Source of the DNA: Sphingomonas crusticola
GTDB taxonomy: Bacteria; Pseudomonadota; Alphaproteobacteria; Sphingomonadales; Sphingomonadaceae
Direction of reading: 5' to 3'
Length of the DNA stretch: 64,000 nucleotides
Assembly (NCBI RefSeq): GCF_003391115.1
Contig: NZ_QTJP01000001.1
Span: 1,984,001-2,048,000, forward strand
Shown here: positions 49,680 through 58,759 of the stretch, in pieces
How positions within the stretch are numbered: position 1 is the first letter of the stretch
Layout: each line of letters begins with the position of its first letter
Notes under the pieces: generated by a model
Told to the model about the DNA's origin: nothing
What the model saw: the letters and a program-made list of their open reading frames with translations, nothing else
Databases searched by the model: none
Program-made: the position numbers and the translations under genes

Positions 49680-50092
49680 GACGCTGGCTGCTGCTCCTGC
49701 CGCTTTTGATCGGCAATGCGGCCGCGGGCGGCCCGATCGAGGTGGACGTATCCGGATTGCGATCGGCTCAGGGATTTGTCCGCGTCAGCGTCTGCCCCAA
49801 GAACCTGTTCCTCAAGGTTTGCCCGTGGTCGGCATCGGTGCCTGCGCACGCCGGCGAAGTGAAGGTCGTCGTCGAGGGCGTGCCACCGGGCCAATATGCG
49901 GTTCAGGCGTTCCACGATGCGGACGCAGACAACAAGCTCGGCCAGAATTGGATCGGCATACCGCGGGAAGGCATTGGCTTCTCGAACGATGCCATGGGCC
50001 ACCTGACGCTGCCGCGTTTCTCCGTCGCGGCGTTTGATCACGGGCCGGCGCGGCAACGCATTGCCGTGACCGTGCGCTATTTTCTCGGCTGA
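49676..50092 (+). CDS. Exported DUF2141 protein
   Basis: 138 aa with a GTG start overlapping the dxs stop (GTGA). A short signal peptide ends 'NAAAGG', and the DUF2141 domain shows '[38 protein letters not shown]' spread over residues about 70-107. Function unknown; the domain often sits near isoprenoid or carotenoid genes in alphaproteobacteria. Translational coupling to dxs is clear. Confidence 0.82.
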   Translation: MRRWLLLLPLLIGNAAAGGPIEVDVSGLRSAQGFVRVSVCPKNLFLKVCPWSASVPAHAGEVKVVVEGVPPGQYAVQAFHDADADNKLGQNWIGIPREGIGFSNDAMGHLTLPRFSVAAFDHGPARQRIAVTVRYFLG

Positions 50093-50120
50093 CCTACCAG
50101 GGCCAGCCCTGGCGATGTTT

Positions 50121-50528
50121 CTAGCGGGCCTTGGCCGGTTTGGTGTAGGGTACGAAGTCACCGAGACCTGCGAAGCCGCGTTCCATGCGCGACGTCCGGT
50201 CGAGCAGCTTGATGCGGTCAAGACGGCATAATTCCGACCCGTAGACGAACTGCACCGGGATATCGTCCTCGCGTAACATCTCCGCGCCGCGCGGACGGTT
50301 GACGTAAACCTTTCCGCCCAACGTGCGATACACGATCGCCGTACCATCGATGATGTGCGACCCGACAATCCGGGAGAGCATGAGGCATTTTTCCGGTGGG
50401 CCCGGAATGAGGCCGCTCACCTCCTTGGCAAGCTCCGCCTCGCCGCGTTCCTGCAATGATTGGCGCGCGGCCGCAGGGCTGGCTGCCGCTATCAGGACCG
50501 CCACGCCCAACATTAGACTGCGCATCAT
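50121..50528 (-). CDS. Small exported hypothetical protein
   Basis: 135 aa from the ATG at 50528 with AGGAG 5 bases upstream; the signal peptide ends 'SPAAAR'. Mature part has two cysteines ('EKCLML', 'SELCRLD') that may pair. No family was recognised, though similar small periplasmic proteins are common in sphingomonads. It converges with the DUF2141 gene, 28 bases apart. Confidence 0.65.
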   Translation of the reverse strand: MMRSLMLGVAVLIAAASPAAARQSLQERGEAELAKEVSGLIPGPPEKCLMLSRIVGSHIIDGTAIVYRTLGGKVYVNRPRGAEMLREDDIPVQFVYGSELCRLDRIKLLDRTSRMERGFAGLGDFVPYTKPAKAR

Positions 50529-50701
50529 CCGTCTCCTGACCGTTTGGCGCCCTCTATCACGTCTGGCTGAACCGCCGATGAGCCGTGCGGATACCATTGG
50601 TCCCCCGCGCCGTATCGAAAACCTAACGGTGCGAAGATATTTATGATAATTGCTCTAGTGAGGGTGGGTGCACTTAGCATTTGTCGTATCGCGGAAAGCC
50701 G

Positions 50702-50716
50702 TTAACGGGTTGTTAG
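50702..50716 (+). promoter_or_regulatory. CtrA-like site before the EAL gene
   Basis: TTAA-N7-TTAG, one base away from the CtrA consensus TTAA-N7-TTAA, 22 bases before the start codon. A single near-match has limited weight. Confidence 0.25.
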
Positions 50717-50737
50717 GGGTGGGGAACAATATAGCGC

Positions 50738-51682
50738 GTGCCAACGATATTCACTTTGCTGCTGCCCATCGGGCTCGCTGCGATCGTCTGCGCGATCGGG
50801 ATCGTGCTGTGGCGCAATCGCGGCGCGGCGCGTGGCCGGGTGGAGAGCAAAGGTGCTTCGGACGGTGCGACGACCCTTGCCGAAGACCTCGCCCATGCGG
50901 TCGCGCGAAACGAATTCTTCCTCGTCCATCAGCCAAAGATGCGCTCTCGCTCGGGCGAGGTAACCGCGGTCGAGACGCTGGTGCGGTGGCGCCATCCGAC
51001 GCGTGGATTGATCGGTCCCAACGATTTCATCGCGCTTGCCGAAGAAAGAGGCGAGATGCGGAGCCTCACCGAATGGGTGATTCGGCAGACGATCGTTGAG
51101 CAGGCGAGCCTCGCTTCGTGTGGTCATGCCCTGACATTTAACGTCAACATCTCGGCGCGTGTGCTGCCGGACAGGGATTTTGCGGAATGGGCGCTGGCTA
51201 CGGTCAGCGCGGCTTCGGGTCCGATCGGCTTCGAAATTACCGAGACCGCGATGATCGCCGATCCTGAGGGTGCGTTGCGTAACCTGCACCTGTTTGCCGA
51301 TGCCGGAATCAAGATCGCGATTGACGATTACGGCGCTGGCCTGTCGAGCCTGGCTTACCTCAAGCAACTTCCCGCTCACGAGCTCAAGATCGACCGAATG
51401 TTCATCAGCGGCCTGTCCAGCAGCCATCGCGACCCACTACTTGTGCGCTCGACTATCGACCTTGCTCATGCCCTCGACATGGAAGTTACTGCGGAGGGAG
51501 TCGATTCGCCGGCAGCGCTCGCTTTGCTGAAAGTCATGGGCTGTGACGTCATCCAAGGATTCCTGATCGCGATGCCAATGACGCTTGGTGAGCTTAGGTC
51601 CTTCCTTGATGCGCGTGTGGATAGCACGCCCGAAGCCTCCTTGGGATTCAATTGGTTAGCGCGGGCGGGCAAAGTAGGATGA
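50738..51682 (+). CDS. Membrane-anchored EAL-domain c-di-GMP phosphodiesterase
   Basis: 314 aa with a GTG start. One N-terminal membrane helix (residues about 4-25) leads into a cytosolic EAL domain. The name motif reads ETL (E79), and the other catalytic residues are kept: N137, E169, D196-D197, K217, E253 and Q273. It should therefore hydrolyse c-di-GMP. No GGDEF or sensory domain. It is the first member of the signalling group that follows. Confidence 0.88.
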   Translation: MPTIFTLLLPIGLAAIVCAIGIVLWRNRGAARGRVESKGASDGATTLAEDLAHAVARNEFFLVHQPKMRSRSGEVTAVETLVRWRHPTRGLIGPNDFIALAEERGEMRSLTEWVIRQTIVEQASLASCGHALTFNVNISARVLPDRDFAEWALATVSAASGPIGFEITETAMIADPEGALRNLHLFADAGIKIAIDDYGAGLSSLAYLKQLPAHELKIDRMFISGLSSSHRDPLLVRSTIDLAHALDMEVTAEGVDSPAALALLKVMGCDVIQGFLIAMPMTLGELRSFLDARVDSTPEASLGFNWLARAGKVG

Positions 51683-51817
51683 TCTAACGACTCGGAAACG
51701 CGCGAACGGGGACCCCCTAAACTTCATAACGCATTAATATTGCTTGAAAAGATGCTTGCCTATTGGTAAGTAACTTCTCAAGGCGCGGCATTTCGCCCTC
51801 GCCATGACGGAGGCGTT

Positions 51818-52048
51818 ATGTTCAAGGCGACCAAGATTCTCGGCTTCACCACTGTGGCAGCCCTTGCAGTCGGTGTCGCTGCGCCGGCATTTGCTTATGA
51901 GCAGATCCGCCCGATCAAGCCGGCTTATGAGCAGATCCGGCCCGTCGGCCCGTCGTATGAGCAGATTCGTCCAGTCAAGCCCGGTTACGAGCAGATTCGT
52001 CCGGTCAACCCGTCCTACGAGCAGATTCGTCCAGTCAAGCCTGCTTGA
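51818..52048 (+). CDS. Exported pentameric decapeptide-repeat protein
   Basis: 76 aa. GGAGG stands 5 bases before the ATG. Residues 1-26 are a textbook signal peptide ending 'APAFA'. The mature part, 50 residues, is exactly five tandem copies of YEQIRP(V/I)xPx, with units YEQIRPIKPA, YEQIRPVGPS, YEQIRPVKPG, YEQIRPVNPS and YEQIRPVKPA. The 30-bp units (51896-52045) differ by many synonymous changes. Each unit has one Tyr, one Glu and one Arg and two Pro; fixed prolines suggest an extended chain. No family recognised. It has its own terminator and lies between the EAL gene and the TPR kinase. Confidence 0.85.
   Translation: MFKATKILGFTTVAALAVGVAAPAFAYEQIRPIKPAYEQIRPVGPSYEQIRPVKPGYEQIRPVNPSYEQIRPVKPA
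51896..52045 (+). repeat. Five 30-bp tandem coding repeats
   Basis: Units begin at 51896, 51926, 51956, 51986 and 52016, each starting TAYGAGCAGATYCG. The third position varies (TAT/TAC, ATC/ATT, CGC/CGG/CGT) while the protein hardly does. Confidence 0.95.
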
Positions 52049-52078
52049 TGGCATAATCTGGAAGCAGCTGTCGGATGA

Positions 52079-52101
52079 GGGTCGGCTTGCCGGCCCTTTT
52101 T
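52079..52101 (+). terminator. Intrinsic terminator after the decapeptide-repeat gene
   Basis: GGGTCGG / CCGGCCC stem (one G-T pair) closing CTTG, then TTTTT. Confidence 0.75.
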
Positions 52102-52210
52102 CGTGTCAGCCAAGCCGTGCTCGTCCCGCCAATCCGTGCGACATTGCCGTCGTCATAATGTAAGGCATCAGGCTACAGCCTTAGCTCAGGGGCACTACAG
52201 TGGCATCACT

Positions 52211-54625
52211 ATGAATCGGCTGTTAGCCGTCCTTGTGTTTGTCTTGGCGACGGCAAGCCAAGCGGTCGCCGCGCCCGCCCGATCCTTTGACGAGAGTGTG
52301 GCCGCGATCCGTGCAGAAATCGCAGCTGATCCTGAGCGTGCTTTGGCCGATGCTGAGGCGCTGCGCGCTTCATCTCGAGGAAATAAAGCCCGCGGCGGAT
52401 ACGCCGAGGCCACGGCTGACTGGCTTCGGGCAGAAGCGCTTCTTGGTCTCAATAAGCCAGCTGCGGCCCTCCCCATCGTTCGGGCAGCGCTTGTCGCACT
52501 TGGGGAGGCGGACGAGCCCGCTCTCCGCGGTGAGCTGATCCTCGCGCGGAGCGGTGCCGCCGCGGCGCTGGGGCGCGTCCAGGACGCCTTGCGCGACAGT
52601 CAGCTTTCTTATCGCCTCTTCAACCGCGCCAAGGATGCACGGGGACAGGCCAAGGCGTTGCATTCCATCGGATTTTTGTATTCCGACGGAGGCGACTACC
52701 GCACCGCGCTCCGTTATTTCGATGAGGCGATCGAAACCTATTCCGCCGATCCTTCCCTGGTGCTGTCCGCACAAAACAACCGCGCCGTGGCTTTCTCCGA
52801 ACTGGGTCGTTTCCGCGAAGCTGTGTCGGCCTATCAGTCAGCGCTTGCTTACGTTCGCGATCCAGCAACCCGGTCCCTGATTTTGCGCAACCTGGCTAGG
52901 GCACAGGCGGAGGCTGGCGAGTTGAAAGCCGCGCAAACGAGCCTGTCCCGGGCAGTCCGGCTAGCGCGGTCCGCTCCAGCAACGCGGAACACCTCCGCGC
53001 TCCTCGGCGTTGGCGCCTTTCTCGCTTTCCGGCAACGCGACCTGGGGCTTGCCGAGGCTTTGATCAATCGGGCTTTGTCGGCTGGCGATGACGATGACCC
53101 GGAAACGCAGCGCGACCTCCAGCACACTGCTTATGAAATCTACCGGACACTGGGCGACAAGGCAGCGGCGCTTGACCATCTCGAGGCTTTCCGCCGGCTT
53201 GACGACGAGCAACGCGCGCTCGCCGCTTCTTCGAGCGCCGCTTTGCTAAACGCACGCTTCAACTTTGCGAACCAGGAGGTGAAGATTGCCCGCCTCGATC
53301 GCGAAAAGACCGAATCGGCCGCGCGCTTCCGCAACGTTCTTACCCGCGGACTGCTCGCGGCAGCGATCCTGGTCTCGACCCTGCTGCTGATCGGCTTCCT
53401 GTCGATCCGACGCAGCCGCAATCAAGTGCGTGCTGCCAATACGACCTTGCTGAGCACCAACGAAGCGCTCGAAAAGGCGCTGGCGGCGAAGACCGAATTT
53501 CTCGCCACTACCAGCCACGAAATCCGCACGCCGCTGAATGGCATTCTTGGCATGACCCAGGTCATCCTCGCCGGTCGCGCGCTCGACCCGACGCTGCGCG
53601 GCCGGATCGAGCTGCTGCACGGCGCGGGGGAGACGATGAAGGCTCTGGTCGACGATATCCTCGACGTTGCCAAGATGGAGACAGGCGAACTGCGCATCCA
53701 GACCGCGGAGATGGATCTGAAGCGCCTGCTCCAGGATGCTGTCCAGGTGTGGACGGGGCAGGCAGAGACCAAGCGGATCGACATACAGTTCGACCTGGAT
53801 CATTGCCCGGGCAAGATCATCGCGGACGAGGTGCGGCTGCGCCAGATCATCTTCAACCTGATGTCGAACGCGATCAAGTTTACCGACCGCGGACAAGTGC
53901 GACTGGCGGCATTCGCGGAACCAGAAGAAGTCGATGGCGAGGCAATAGGCGAACGGCTGATTGTCCGTGTTGCCGACAGTGGCATCGGCATTCCGCCAGA
54001 GCGGATGGAGGATATCTTCGAGTCCTTCCGTCAGGTCGACGGAGGGGTCACCCGGCGGCATGGCGGGACCGGTCTGGGTCTGGCGATCTGCCGCAGCCTA
54101 GCACGCGCGATGGGTGGCGACGTGACCGTCAGCTCCATGCTTGGTGCGGGCTCGACTTTCACTCTCATGCTACCGCTGGAGCGAGGCGAGGTGGAAGTTG
54201 CGCGCGCGGACCGTGTGCCCGCCACCAGTCTCGCAACCGCCGAGATATTGATGATCGAGCCGAATCCCCTCGGTCAGGGGATCATGCGCGCTCTGCTCGC
54301 GGCGGAATGCGCCGGCCTGCACTTTGCCAGTGACGTCGACGGCGCGCAGCAGGCGCTCATGACTGCCAGCTATGACAGCGTCGTAGCCGAGGGTAACGCG
54401 CTCGGGCTCAATCCTAAAAGCGCTGGCGAACTCGCGGCGACATGCGTCGCGGCGGGTGCTCGCTTCACCTTGTTATGGCGCGAGCCGGACGAGGCGCTGC
54501 TGGCGGCTTTCGCGGAGCAAGGTGTAACGCATGTCATCGCCAAGCCGATCAGCGCGGCCGATCTTCTTTCCGAATTGAACAGGGCCTATGGACAACCGGT
54601 CGCCAGTCGGGACATTGCGGCGTGA
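52211..54625 (+). CDS. Sensor histidine kinase with periplasmic TPR domain and degenerate receiver
   Basis: 804 aa from the ATG at 52211. The signal peptide ends 'ASQAVAA'. Residues about 40-360 are TPR-like helix pairs ('ALHSIGFLYSDGGDYRTALRYFDEAI', seen in parts), predicted periplasmic. A membrane helix is at about 374-396. The kinase follows: H436 in 'SHEIRTPLNG', N-box 'NLMSNAIKF', 'DSGIGIP', 'GGTGLGLAIC'. The C-terminal ~115 residues look like a receiver (K in 'VIAKPIS') but the phospho-acceptor Asp is missing ('YDSVVAEGNAL'). Ligand unknown; the adjacent lone receiver is its likely partner. Confidence 0.87.
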   Translation: MNRLLAVLVFVLATASQAVAAPARSFDESVAAIRAEIAADPERALADAEALRASSRGNKARGGYAEATADWLRAEALLGLNKPAAALPIVRAALVALGEADEPALRGELILARSGAAAALGRVQDALRDSQLSYRLFNRAKDARGQAKALHSIGFLYSDGGDYRTALRYFDEAIETYSADPSLVLSAQNNRAVAFSELGRFREAVSAYQSALAYVRDPATRSLILRNLARAQAEAGELKAAQTSLSRAVRLARSAPATRNTSALLGVGAFLAFRQRDLGLAEALINRALSAGDDDDPETQRDLQHTAYEIYRTLGDKAAALDHLEAFRRLDDEQRALAASSSAALLNARFNFANQEVKIARLDREKTESAARFRNVLTRGLLAAAILVSTLLLIGFLSIRRSRNQVRAANTTLLSTNEALEKALAAKTEFLATTSHEIRTPLNGILGMTQVILAGRALDPTLRGRIELLHGAGETMKALVDDILDVAKMETGELRIQTAEMDLKRLLQDAVQVWTGQAETKRIDIQFDLDHCPGKIIADEVRLRQIIFNLMSNAIKFTDRGQVRLAAFAEPEEVDGEAIGERLIVRVADSGIGIPPERMEDIFESFRQVDGGVTRRHGGTGLGLAICRSLARAMGGDVTVSSMLGAGSTFTLMLPLERGEVEVARADRVPATSLATAEILMIEPNPLGQGIMRALLAAECAGLHFASDVDGAQQALMTASYDSVVAEGNALGLNPKSAGELAATCVAAGARFTLLWREPDEALLAAFAEQGVTHVIAKPISAADLLSELNRAYGQPVASRDIAA

Positions 54626-54646
54626 TCGGCTAGGCGGAGGCGTAAG

Positions 54647-55036
54647 ATGAACATATTGTTCGTCGAAGATGATGCAATGAACCGCCGCGTGGTCCGCGAC
54701 ATGCTGACCGTGGCCGGTGCGACGATGGATGAGGCGGAGGATGCCGAGAGCGGCCTCCAGATGATCGACGCTTATGATTATGACATCGTGCTGATGGATC
54801 TGCGCATGCCCGGAATGGATGGACTGACCGCCATCCGCCACATCCGTGCGCGCACTGACGATAAAGCGAGCGTACCTGTGATCGTCGTCACGGCCGATAC
54901 CGCACTGGATATCTGCCGCGACTGTATCGATCAGGGGGCCGACGAAGTGATTTTGAAGCCTGTCGCCATGAACAAATTGTTCGATGCGATCGGCCGCCTT
55001 ATCGCGCGGGGCAACAGCCGGATGATGCTGAACTAG
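54647..55036 (+). CDS. Single-domain response regulator
   Basis: 129 aa CheY-like receiver with all key residues: E7-D8-D9, D51 in 'LMDLRMP', T82, K104 in 'ILKP'. No output domain. It starts 21 bases after the kinase and so is co-transcribed. It probably takes the phosphate from H436 in place of the kinase's own degenerate receiver. The stop overlaps the tadA stop region by four bases (convergent). Confidence 0.93.
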   Translation: MNILFVEDDAMNRRVVRDMLTVAGATMDEAEDAESGLQMIDAYDYDIVLMDLRMPGMDGLTAIRHIRARTDDKASVPVIVVTADTALDICRDCIDQGADEVILKPVAMNKLFDAIGRLIARGNSRMMLN

Positions 55037-55485
55037 CGGCGTATCGCGAAAAATTGGCGGAGCTGATCGGCAGCCTCGCCCGCACCGATGCCGCCATAAA
55101 CCTCAGGGCGATGATGACATGTCGGCTGCGCGAAGAAACGCGGACCGTGCACGACCGCCCCGCCCTTGGGGTCCTCCGCGGCGTAGTAAAGGCGCCCGAT
55201 TCGCGCGTGGGCAATTGCGCCGGCGCACATTGCGCATGGCTCCAGCGTGACCCACAGGTCGCAGCCCTCGAGGCGCGGCCGATCAAGCTTCTGTGCCGCG
55301 CGGCGAATGGCGACGATCTCGGCGTGTGCGGTCGGGTCATTCCCGGCCAGCATCATGTTCGCGGACGTGGCTATCACTGACCCGTCGAGCGTCACGACCG
55401 CGCCGACCGGCACCTCCCCGGCCAGGGCAGCCTCCGCAGCAAGATCCAGCGCAATGCGCATCGGCACGGGCAAAGCTAATCGCAT
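55033..55485 (-). CDS. tadA: tRNA adenosine(34) deaminase TadA
   Basis: 150 aa zinc deaminase that makes inosine at position 34 of tRNA-Arg. Motifs 'AHAEIVAIR' (catalytic Glu) and 'EPCAMCAGAI' (zinc cysteines) are intact. The protein has the usual length. Confidence 0.93.
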   Translation of the reverse strand: MRLALPVPMRIALDLAAEAALAGEVPVGAVVTLDGSVIATSANMMLAGNDPTAHAEIVAIRRAAQKLDRPRLEGCDLWVTLEPCAMCAGAIAHARIGRLYYAAEDPKGGAVVHGPRFFAQPTCHHRPEVYGGIGAGEAADQLRQFFAIRR

Positions 55486-55510
55486 GAACCCGCCTTATCG
55501 GCGGATCGGG

Positions 55511-55699
55511 TCAGGCGCGAGCCAGGAAGTCCGGGCGCAGCACGACCGCCAGCGCGAAAAGGATGCCCGGCACCCAGAACAGGATCGTCAGAACGGTCCC
55601 GATCCAGAATGCCGGCTCAATCCCGCGCGCCAGATAGATGCCCAGCGGCGGCAGCAATATCGCTGCGATAACCGCCGCCGGGCTGACGTCACGCTGCAT
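55511..55699 (-). CDS. YqaE/Pmp3-family membrane peptide
   Basis: 62 aa, two hydrophobic helices with 'VIAAILLPPLGIYLARG' and 'FWIGTVLTILFWVPGILFA', diagnostic of YqaE/Pmp3. These are often stress-induced and affect membrane potential. Its start overlaps the stop of the upstream gene by one base. Confidence 0.9.
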   Translation of the reverse strand: MQRDVSPAAVIAAILLPPLGIYLARGIEPAFWIGTVLTILFWVPGILFALAVVLRPDFLARA

Positions 55700-55956
55700 C
55701 AGTTGGCCTTGTGGACCGCGACGGTCGGGACGGCCACGGTCTTCTTCGTGGTTTCGACCTTGGGGACATCAACGGTCGTATTCTTCGTGCCGACGTCGAT
55801 GCTGCCGACATCGGCCGACACGGCCGGCGCTTCGCCGCCCTTGACGCTCACCGTCGGCAGCGTCCCGGACTTACCATGAAGATCGACATAGCCGGTCGCG
55901 ACCGCAATGATGCCGATGACAACGATGATAGCCAAAATCGTTACAATCGCGCGCAT
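55699..55956 (-). CDS. Membrane-anchored small hypothetical protein
   Basis: 85 aa with one N-terminal helix (residues about 3-23) and a Val/Thr/Lys-rich tail ('TTVDVPKVETTKKTVAVPTV') predicted periplasmic. Not recognised. AGGAG precedes the ATG, and it is coupled to the YqaE gene. A GCAAC-N16-CGTT sequence (minus strand, 56010-55986), one base off the EcfG consensus, lies upstream. Confidence 0.7.
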   Translation of the reverse strand: MRAIVTILAIIVVIGIIAVATGYVDLHGKSGTLPTVSVKGGEAPAVSADVGSIDVGTKNTTVDVPKVETTKKTVAVPTVAVHKAN

Positions 55957-56098
55957 CGGTTTCTCCTGTTATAACTGAGGCGCCTAACGTGCGTTAGTCG
56001 AGTCGGTTGCATCCTTCGTCAGCAGGCTCCTTGACGAATTGGCGGGTTGCCGTTATCCGGCCGCTCTTTCCAGACCATCGATTTCGGGATTTCAGCGC

Positions 56099-56386
56099 AT
56101 GTCGCGTATTTGCGAGCTGACCGGCAAGGGCCGGCAGGTAGGCCACAATGTGAGCCACGCCAACAACAAGACCAAGCGGACGTTTCTGCCGAATCTGCAG
56201 AACGTGACCTTGATCTCGGACAAGCTCGGCAAGGGCGTGAAGCTGCGCGTGTCGACCCACGGCCTGCGCTCGGTCGAGCATGTCGGCGGTCTCGACAATT
56301 GGCTGCTTAAGGCCAAGGGCGAGACGCTCTCGCTGCGCGCGCGCCGCCTCAAGCGCGAGATCGAGAAAGCCTCCGTCGCCGCCTGA
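56099..56386 (+). CDS. rpmB: Ribosomal protein L28
   Basis: 95 aa from the ATG at 56099: '[27 protein letters not shown]' is the family start and '[19 protein letters not shown]' the core. The upstream in-frame extension is not family-like. Monocistronic. Confidence 0.96.
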   Translation: MSRICELTGKGRQVGHNVSHANNKTKRTFLPNLQNVTLISDKLGKGVKLRVSTHGLRSVEHVGGLDNWLLKAKGETLSLRARRLKREIEKASVAA

Positions 56387-56482
56387 GCCGCCTGCCGCCA
56401 ACGTTAACGGCGGCTAACATGCTCATTCAGTATCGACTCAGCGGCCTTGCTGCATAAACCCGTGCGTGGCGGAGGTATCGCC

Positions 56483-56905
56483 ATGAGTACGAGGATTGTG
56501 GCGATGGTGTTCAAAACGCTCAGACTTGCTGGAACGGCGATCATTGCCGCGACCATGCTTGTGCCGACCTTCGCCGGCGCCCAATATTACCGCGGCCCCG
56601 CTCCTTATTATCAGGCTGGCTATAGCCGGGACGGCTATGCCTCCGATCGCGACGGTTATTCCCGTGATCGCGACGGCTATGGCTACGACCGGGGCCGGCG
56701 AGACCGCGACCGCCGTCATGCCAATCGCGACCGCCGCGACTATCGCCATTGTGACCGCGGTACCGGCGGCACCATCCTGGGTGCTATTGCCGGCGGACTG
56801 CTCGGCAATGCCGCAGTGGGCCGTCGCGGCAATCATACGGCCGGTGCGCTTGCGGGCGCAGGCGTGGGCGCGCTCGCCGGGAACGCGATCGACCGCGATT
56901 GCTAA
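56483..56905 (+). CDS. Glycine-zipper 2TM outer-membrane-type protein
   Basis: 140 aa from the ATG at 56483 with GGAGG upstream; the signal peptide ends 'FAGAQ'. The middle is a Tyr/Asp/Arg-rich low-complexity part with 'SDRDGYSRDRDGYGYDRGRR' repeats. The C-terminal glycine zipper ('GGTILGAIAGGLLGNAAVG', 'AGALAGAGVGALAGNAI') is the Rickettsia 17-kDa antigen type 2TM domain. Probable envelope protein of unknown role. Confidence 0.85.
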   Translation: MSTRIVAMVFKTLRLAGTAIIAATMLVPTFAGAQYYRGPAPYYQAGYSRDGYASDRDGYSRDRDGYGYDRGRRDRDRRHANRDRRDYRHCDRGTGGTILGAIAGGLLGNAAVGRRGNHTAGALAGAGVGALAGNAIDRDC

Positions 56906-56932
56906 GGCGCGGTTCCCGACTTTGATCGGAAT

Positions 56933-58759
56933 TCAGGCGGCGTCGAACAGCCCGGCAAGCTGTTCGACCATGGTTCCGCCCAGCTGTTCGGCATCCATGA
57001 TCGTCACCGCGCGCGCATAATAACGCGTCACGTCGTGGCCGATCCCGATCGCCACCAGCTCGACCGGCGACTTGGTTTCGATCCACGCGATCACCTGACG
57101 CAGATGCTTCTCAAGATAGGAGCCGCTGTTCACCGACAGGGTCGAATCGTCGACCGGCGCCCCGTCAGAGATGACCATCAATATGCGTCGCTCCTCGGCG
57201 CGCGCCATCAGCCGGCCGTGCGCCCATAACAAAGCTTCGCCGTCGATGTTCTCCTTGAGCAGCCCTTCCCGCATCATCAGCCCAAGGCTTTTGCGTGCCC
57301 GGCGATAGGGTTCGTCCGCCCGCTTGTAGACGATATGGCGAAGGTCGTTGAGGCGGCCGGGGGTGGCCGGGCGGCCTGCCTGCAGCCACGCCTCGCGCGA
57401 CTGCCCGCCCTTCCAGGCGCGGGTGGTGAAGCCCAATATTTCCACCTTTACGCCGCACCGCTCGAGCGTGCGCGCCATGATGTCCGCCGAGATCGCCGCG
57501 ATCGAGATAGGACGTCCGCGCATTGATCCTGAATTGTCGATCAGCAACGTCACGACCGTATCCCGAAAGTCCGTGTCGCGCTCGATCTTGTAGGACAAAG
57601 AATGGGTAGGGCTGGCGACGACCCGCGCCAGCCGCGCCGCGTCGAGCAAACCTTCTTCCTGGTCGAACTCCCACGACCGGTTCTGCTGCGCCATCAGCCG
57701 GCGCTGGAGGCGGTTGGCAAGCTTGGTGACCGCGCCCTGCAGATGGATGAGCTGCTGGTCGAGATAGGCGCGCAGCCGCGTCAGTTCTTCCTCGTCGCAC
57801 AATTCGCTCGCGGTCACGACCTCGTCGAAGCGGGTGGTATAGGCCTTGTAGTCGAGGAAGCCCGGCGTGTCGGCGGCCGGCCGATTTGGACGGACCGGCT
57901 GCATGCCTTCGTCGCCCTGATCGCCCTCCTGGCCGTCGCCTTCGAACTCGCCTTCTTCCGATTCCCGCGTTTCGCCCTGCTCGTCGCTCTCGGACGCGTC
58001 GGAGCGGACGTCCATCTGGCCGTCGCTCTGCCCGCCGGGCTGATCCTCGTCGCCGTTCTCGGTGTCCTCACCTTCCTCAGGTTCTTCGCCCTGCTCGCTA
58101 CTCGATTCCTCGGGTTCGGTTGCTTCGGGCTGTGCCTCGACCAGTTCCAGATCCTCGAGCAGCCGCGTCGTCAGCCTGGCAAAGGCCCGCTGGTCGTCAA
58201 GTAGCAATTCGAGCGCGTCGAGGTCGGCGCCGGCTTTCTCCTCAATCCAGTCGCGCACCAGCGCAATGCCGCCCTCGGCGATGATCGGCGGCTTTTCCCC
58301 TGTCAGCCGCTCGCGCACCATCAGCGCAAGCGCGGAAGCGAGCGGCACCTCGGCGCGACTGCGCGCCCGTGTCAGCGAATCGGACCGCAGCCGCATTTCC
58401 AGCGCATGCGTCAGATTGGCGCGCACCCCCTCCATCGCGCGTGCCCCCAGCGCCTCGACCCGCGCCTGCTCGACCGCGTCGAATACCAGCCGCGCGGCAG
58501 GGTCGAGGGGAGCGCCGCGGGCATGCAGCTTGGAATCGTGGTGGCGCTCGCGCAGCGCAAAGCTGTCGGCGAAGCCCCGCGCCTCGGCGACCTGCTCGCG
58601 CGGCAGGTTGCGGCCCGGCATCGGCACGCGCAATTGCTTGAGCGAGGCCGATGGCGCTTCGGTGGTGAAGCTCAGTTCCAGCTCCGGCTCATGCGCCATC
58701 GCCCGCGCGGCACCGGCGAGCACGGATCGCAAGGCGTCGAGGGGCGATTGCTCGGCCAT
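56933..58759 (-). CDS. cobT: Cobaltochelatase subunit CobT
   Basis: 608 aa. A very acidic Glu/Asp-rich linker (residues about 205-290) precedes a C-terminal von Willebrand A domain with MIDAS '[12 protein letters not shown]'. CobT works with CobS as an AAA+ motor that inserts cobalt with CobN in aerobic B12 synthesis. It overlaps the cobS stop by one base (TGATG). No CobN or other cob gene is in the window. Confidence 0.93.
   Translation of the reverse strand: MAEQSPLDALRSVLAGAARAMAHEPELELSFTTEAPSASLKQLRVPMPGRNLPREQVAEARGFADSFALRERHHDSKLHARGAPLDPAARLVFDAVEQARVEALGARAMEGVRANLTHALEMRLRSDSLTRARSRAEVPLASALALMVRERLTGEKPPIIAEGGIALVRDWIEEKAGADLDALELLLDDQRAFARLTTRLLEDLELVEAQPEATEPEESSSEQGEEPEEGEDTENGDEDQPGGQSDGQMDVRSDASESDEQGETRESEEGEFEGDGQEGDQGDEGMQPVRPNRPAADTPGFLDYKAYTTRFDEVVTASELCDEEELTRLRAYLDQQLIHLQGAVTKLANRLQRRLMAQQNRSWEFDQEEGLLDAARLARVVASPTHSLSYKIERDTDFRDTVVTLLIDNSGSMRGRPISIAAISADIMARTLERCGVKVEILGFTTRAWKGGQSREAWLQAGRPATPGRLNDLRHIVYKRADEPYRRARKSLGLMMREGLLKENIDGEALLWAHGRLMARAEERRILMVISDGAPVDDSTLSVNSGSYLEKHLRQVIAWIETKSPVELVAIGIGHDVTRYYARAVTIMDAEQLGGTMVEQLAGLFDAA

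Noticed and set aside
51896-52045. CRISPR-like array
   Set aside because: The 30-bp repeats are contiguous with no spacers and encode a repeated peptide in frame after a signal peptide.
56396-56416. CtrA site (TTAACGGCGGCTAAC) before the glycine-zipper gene
   Set aside because: Spacing does not fit TTAA-N7-TTAA; the second half is offset by one base.
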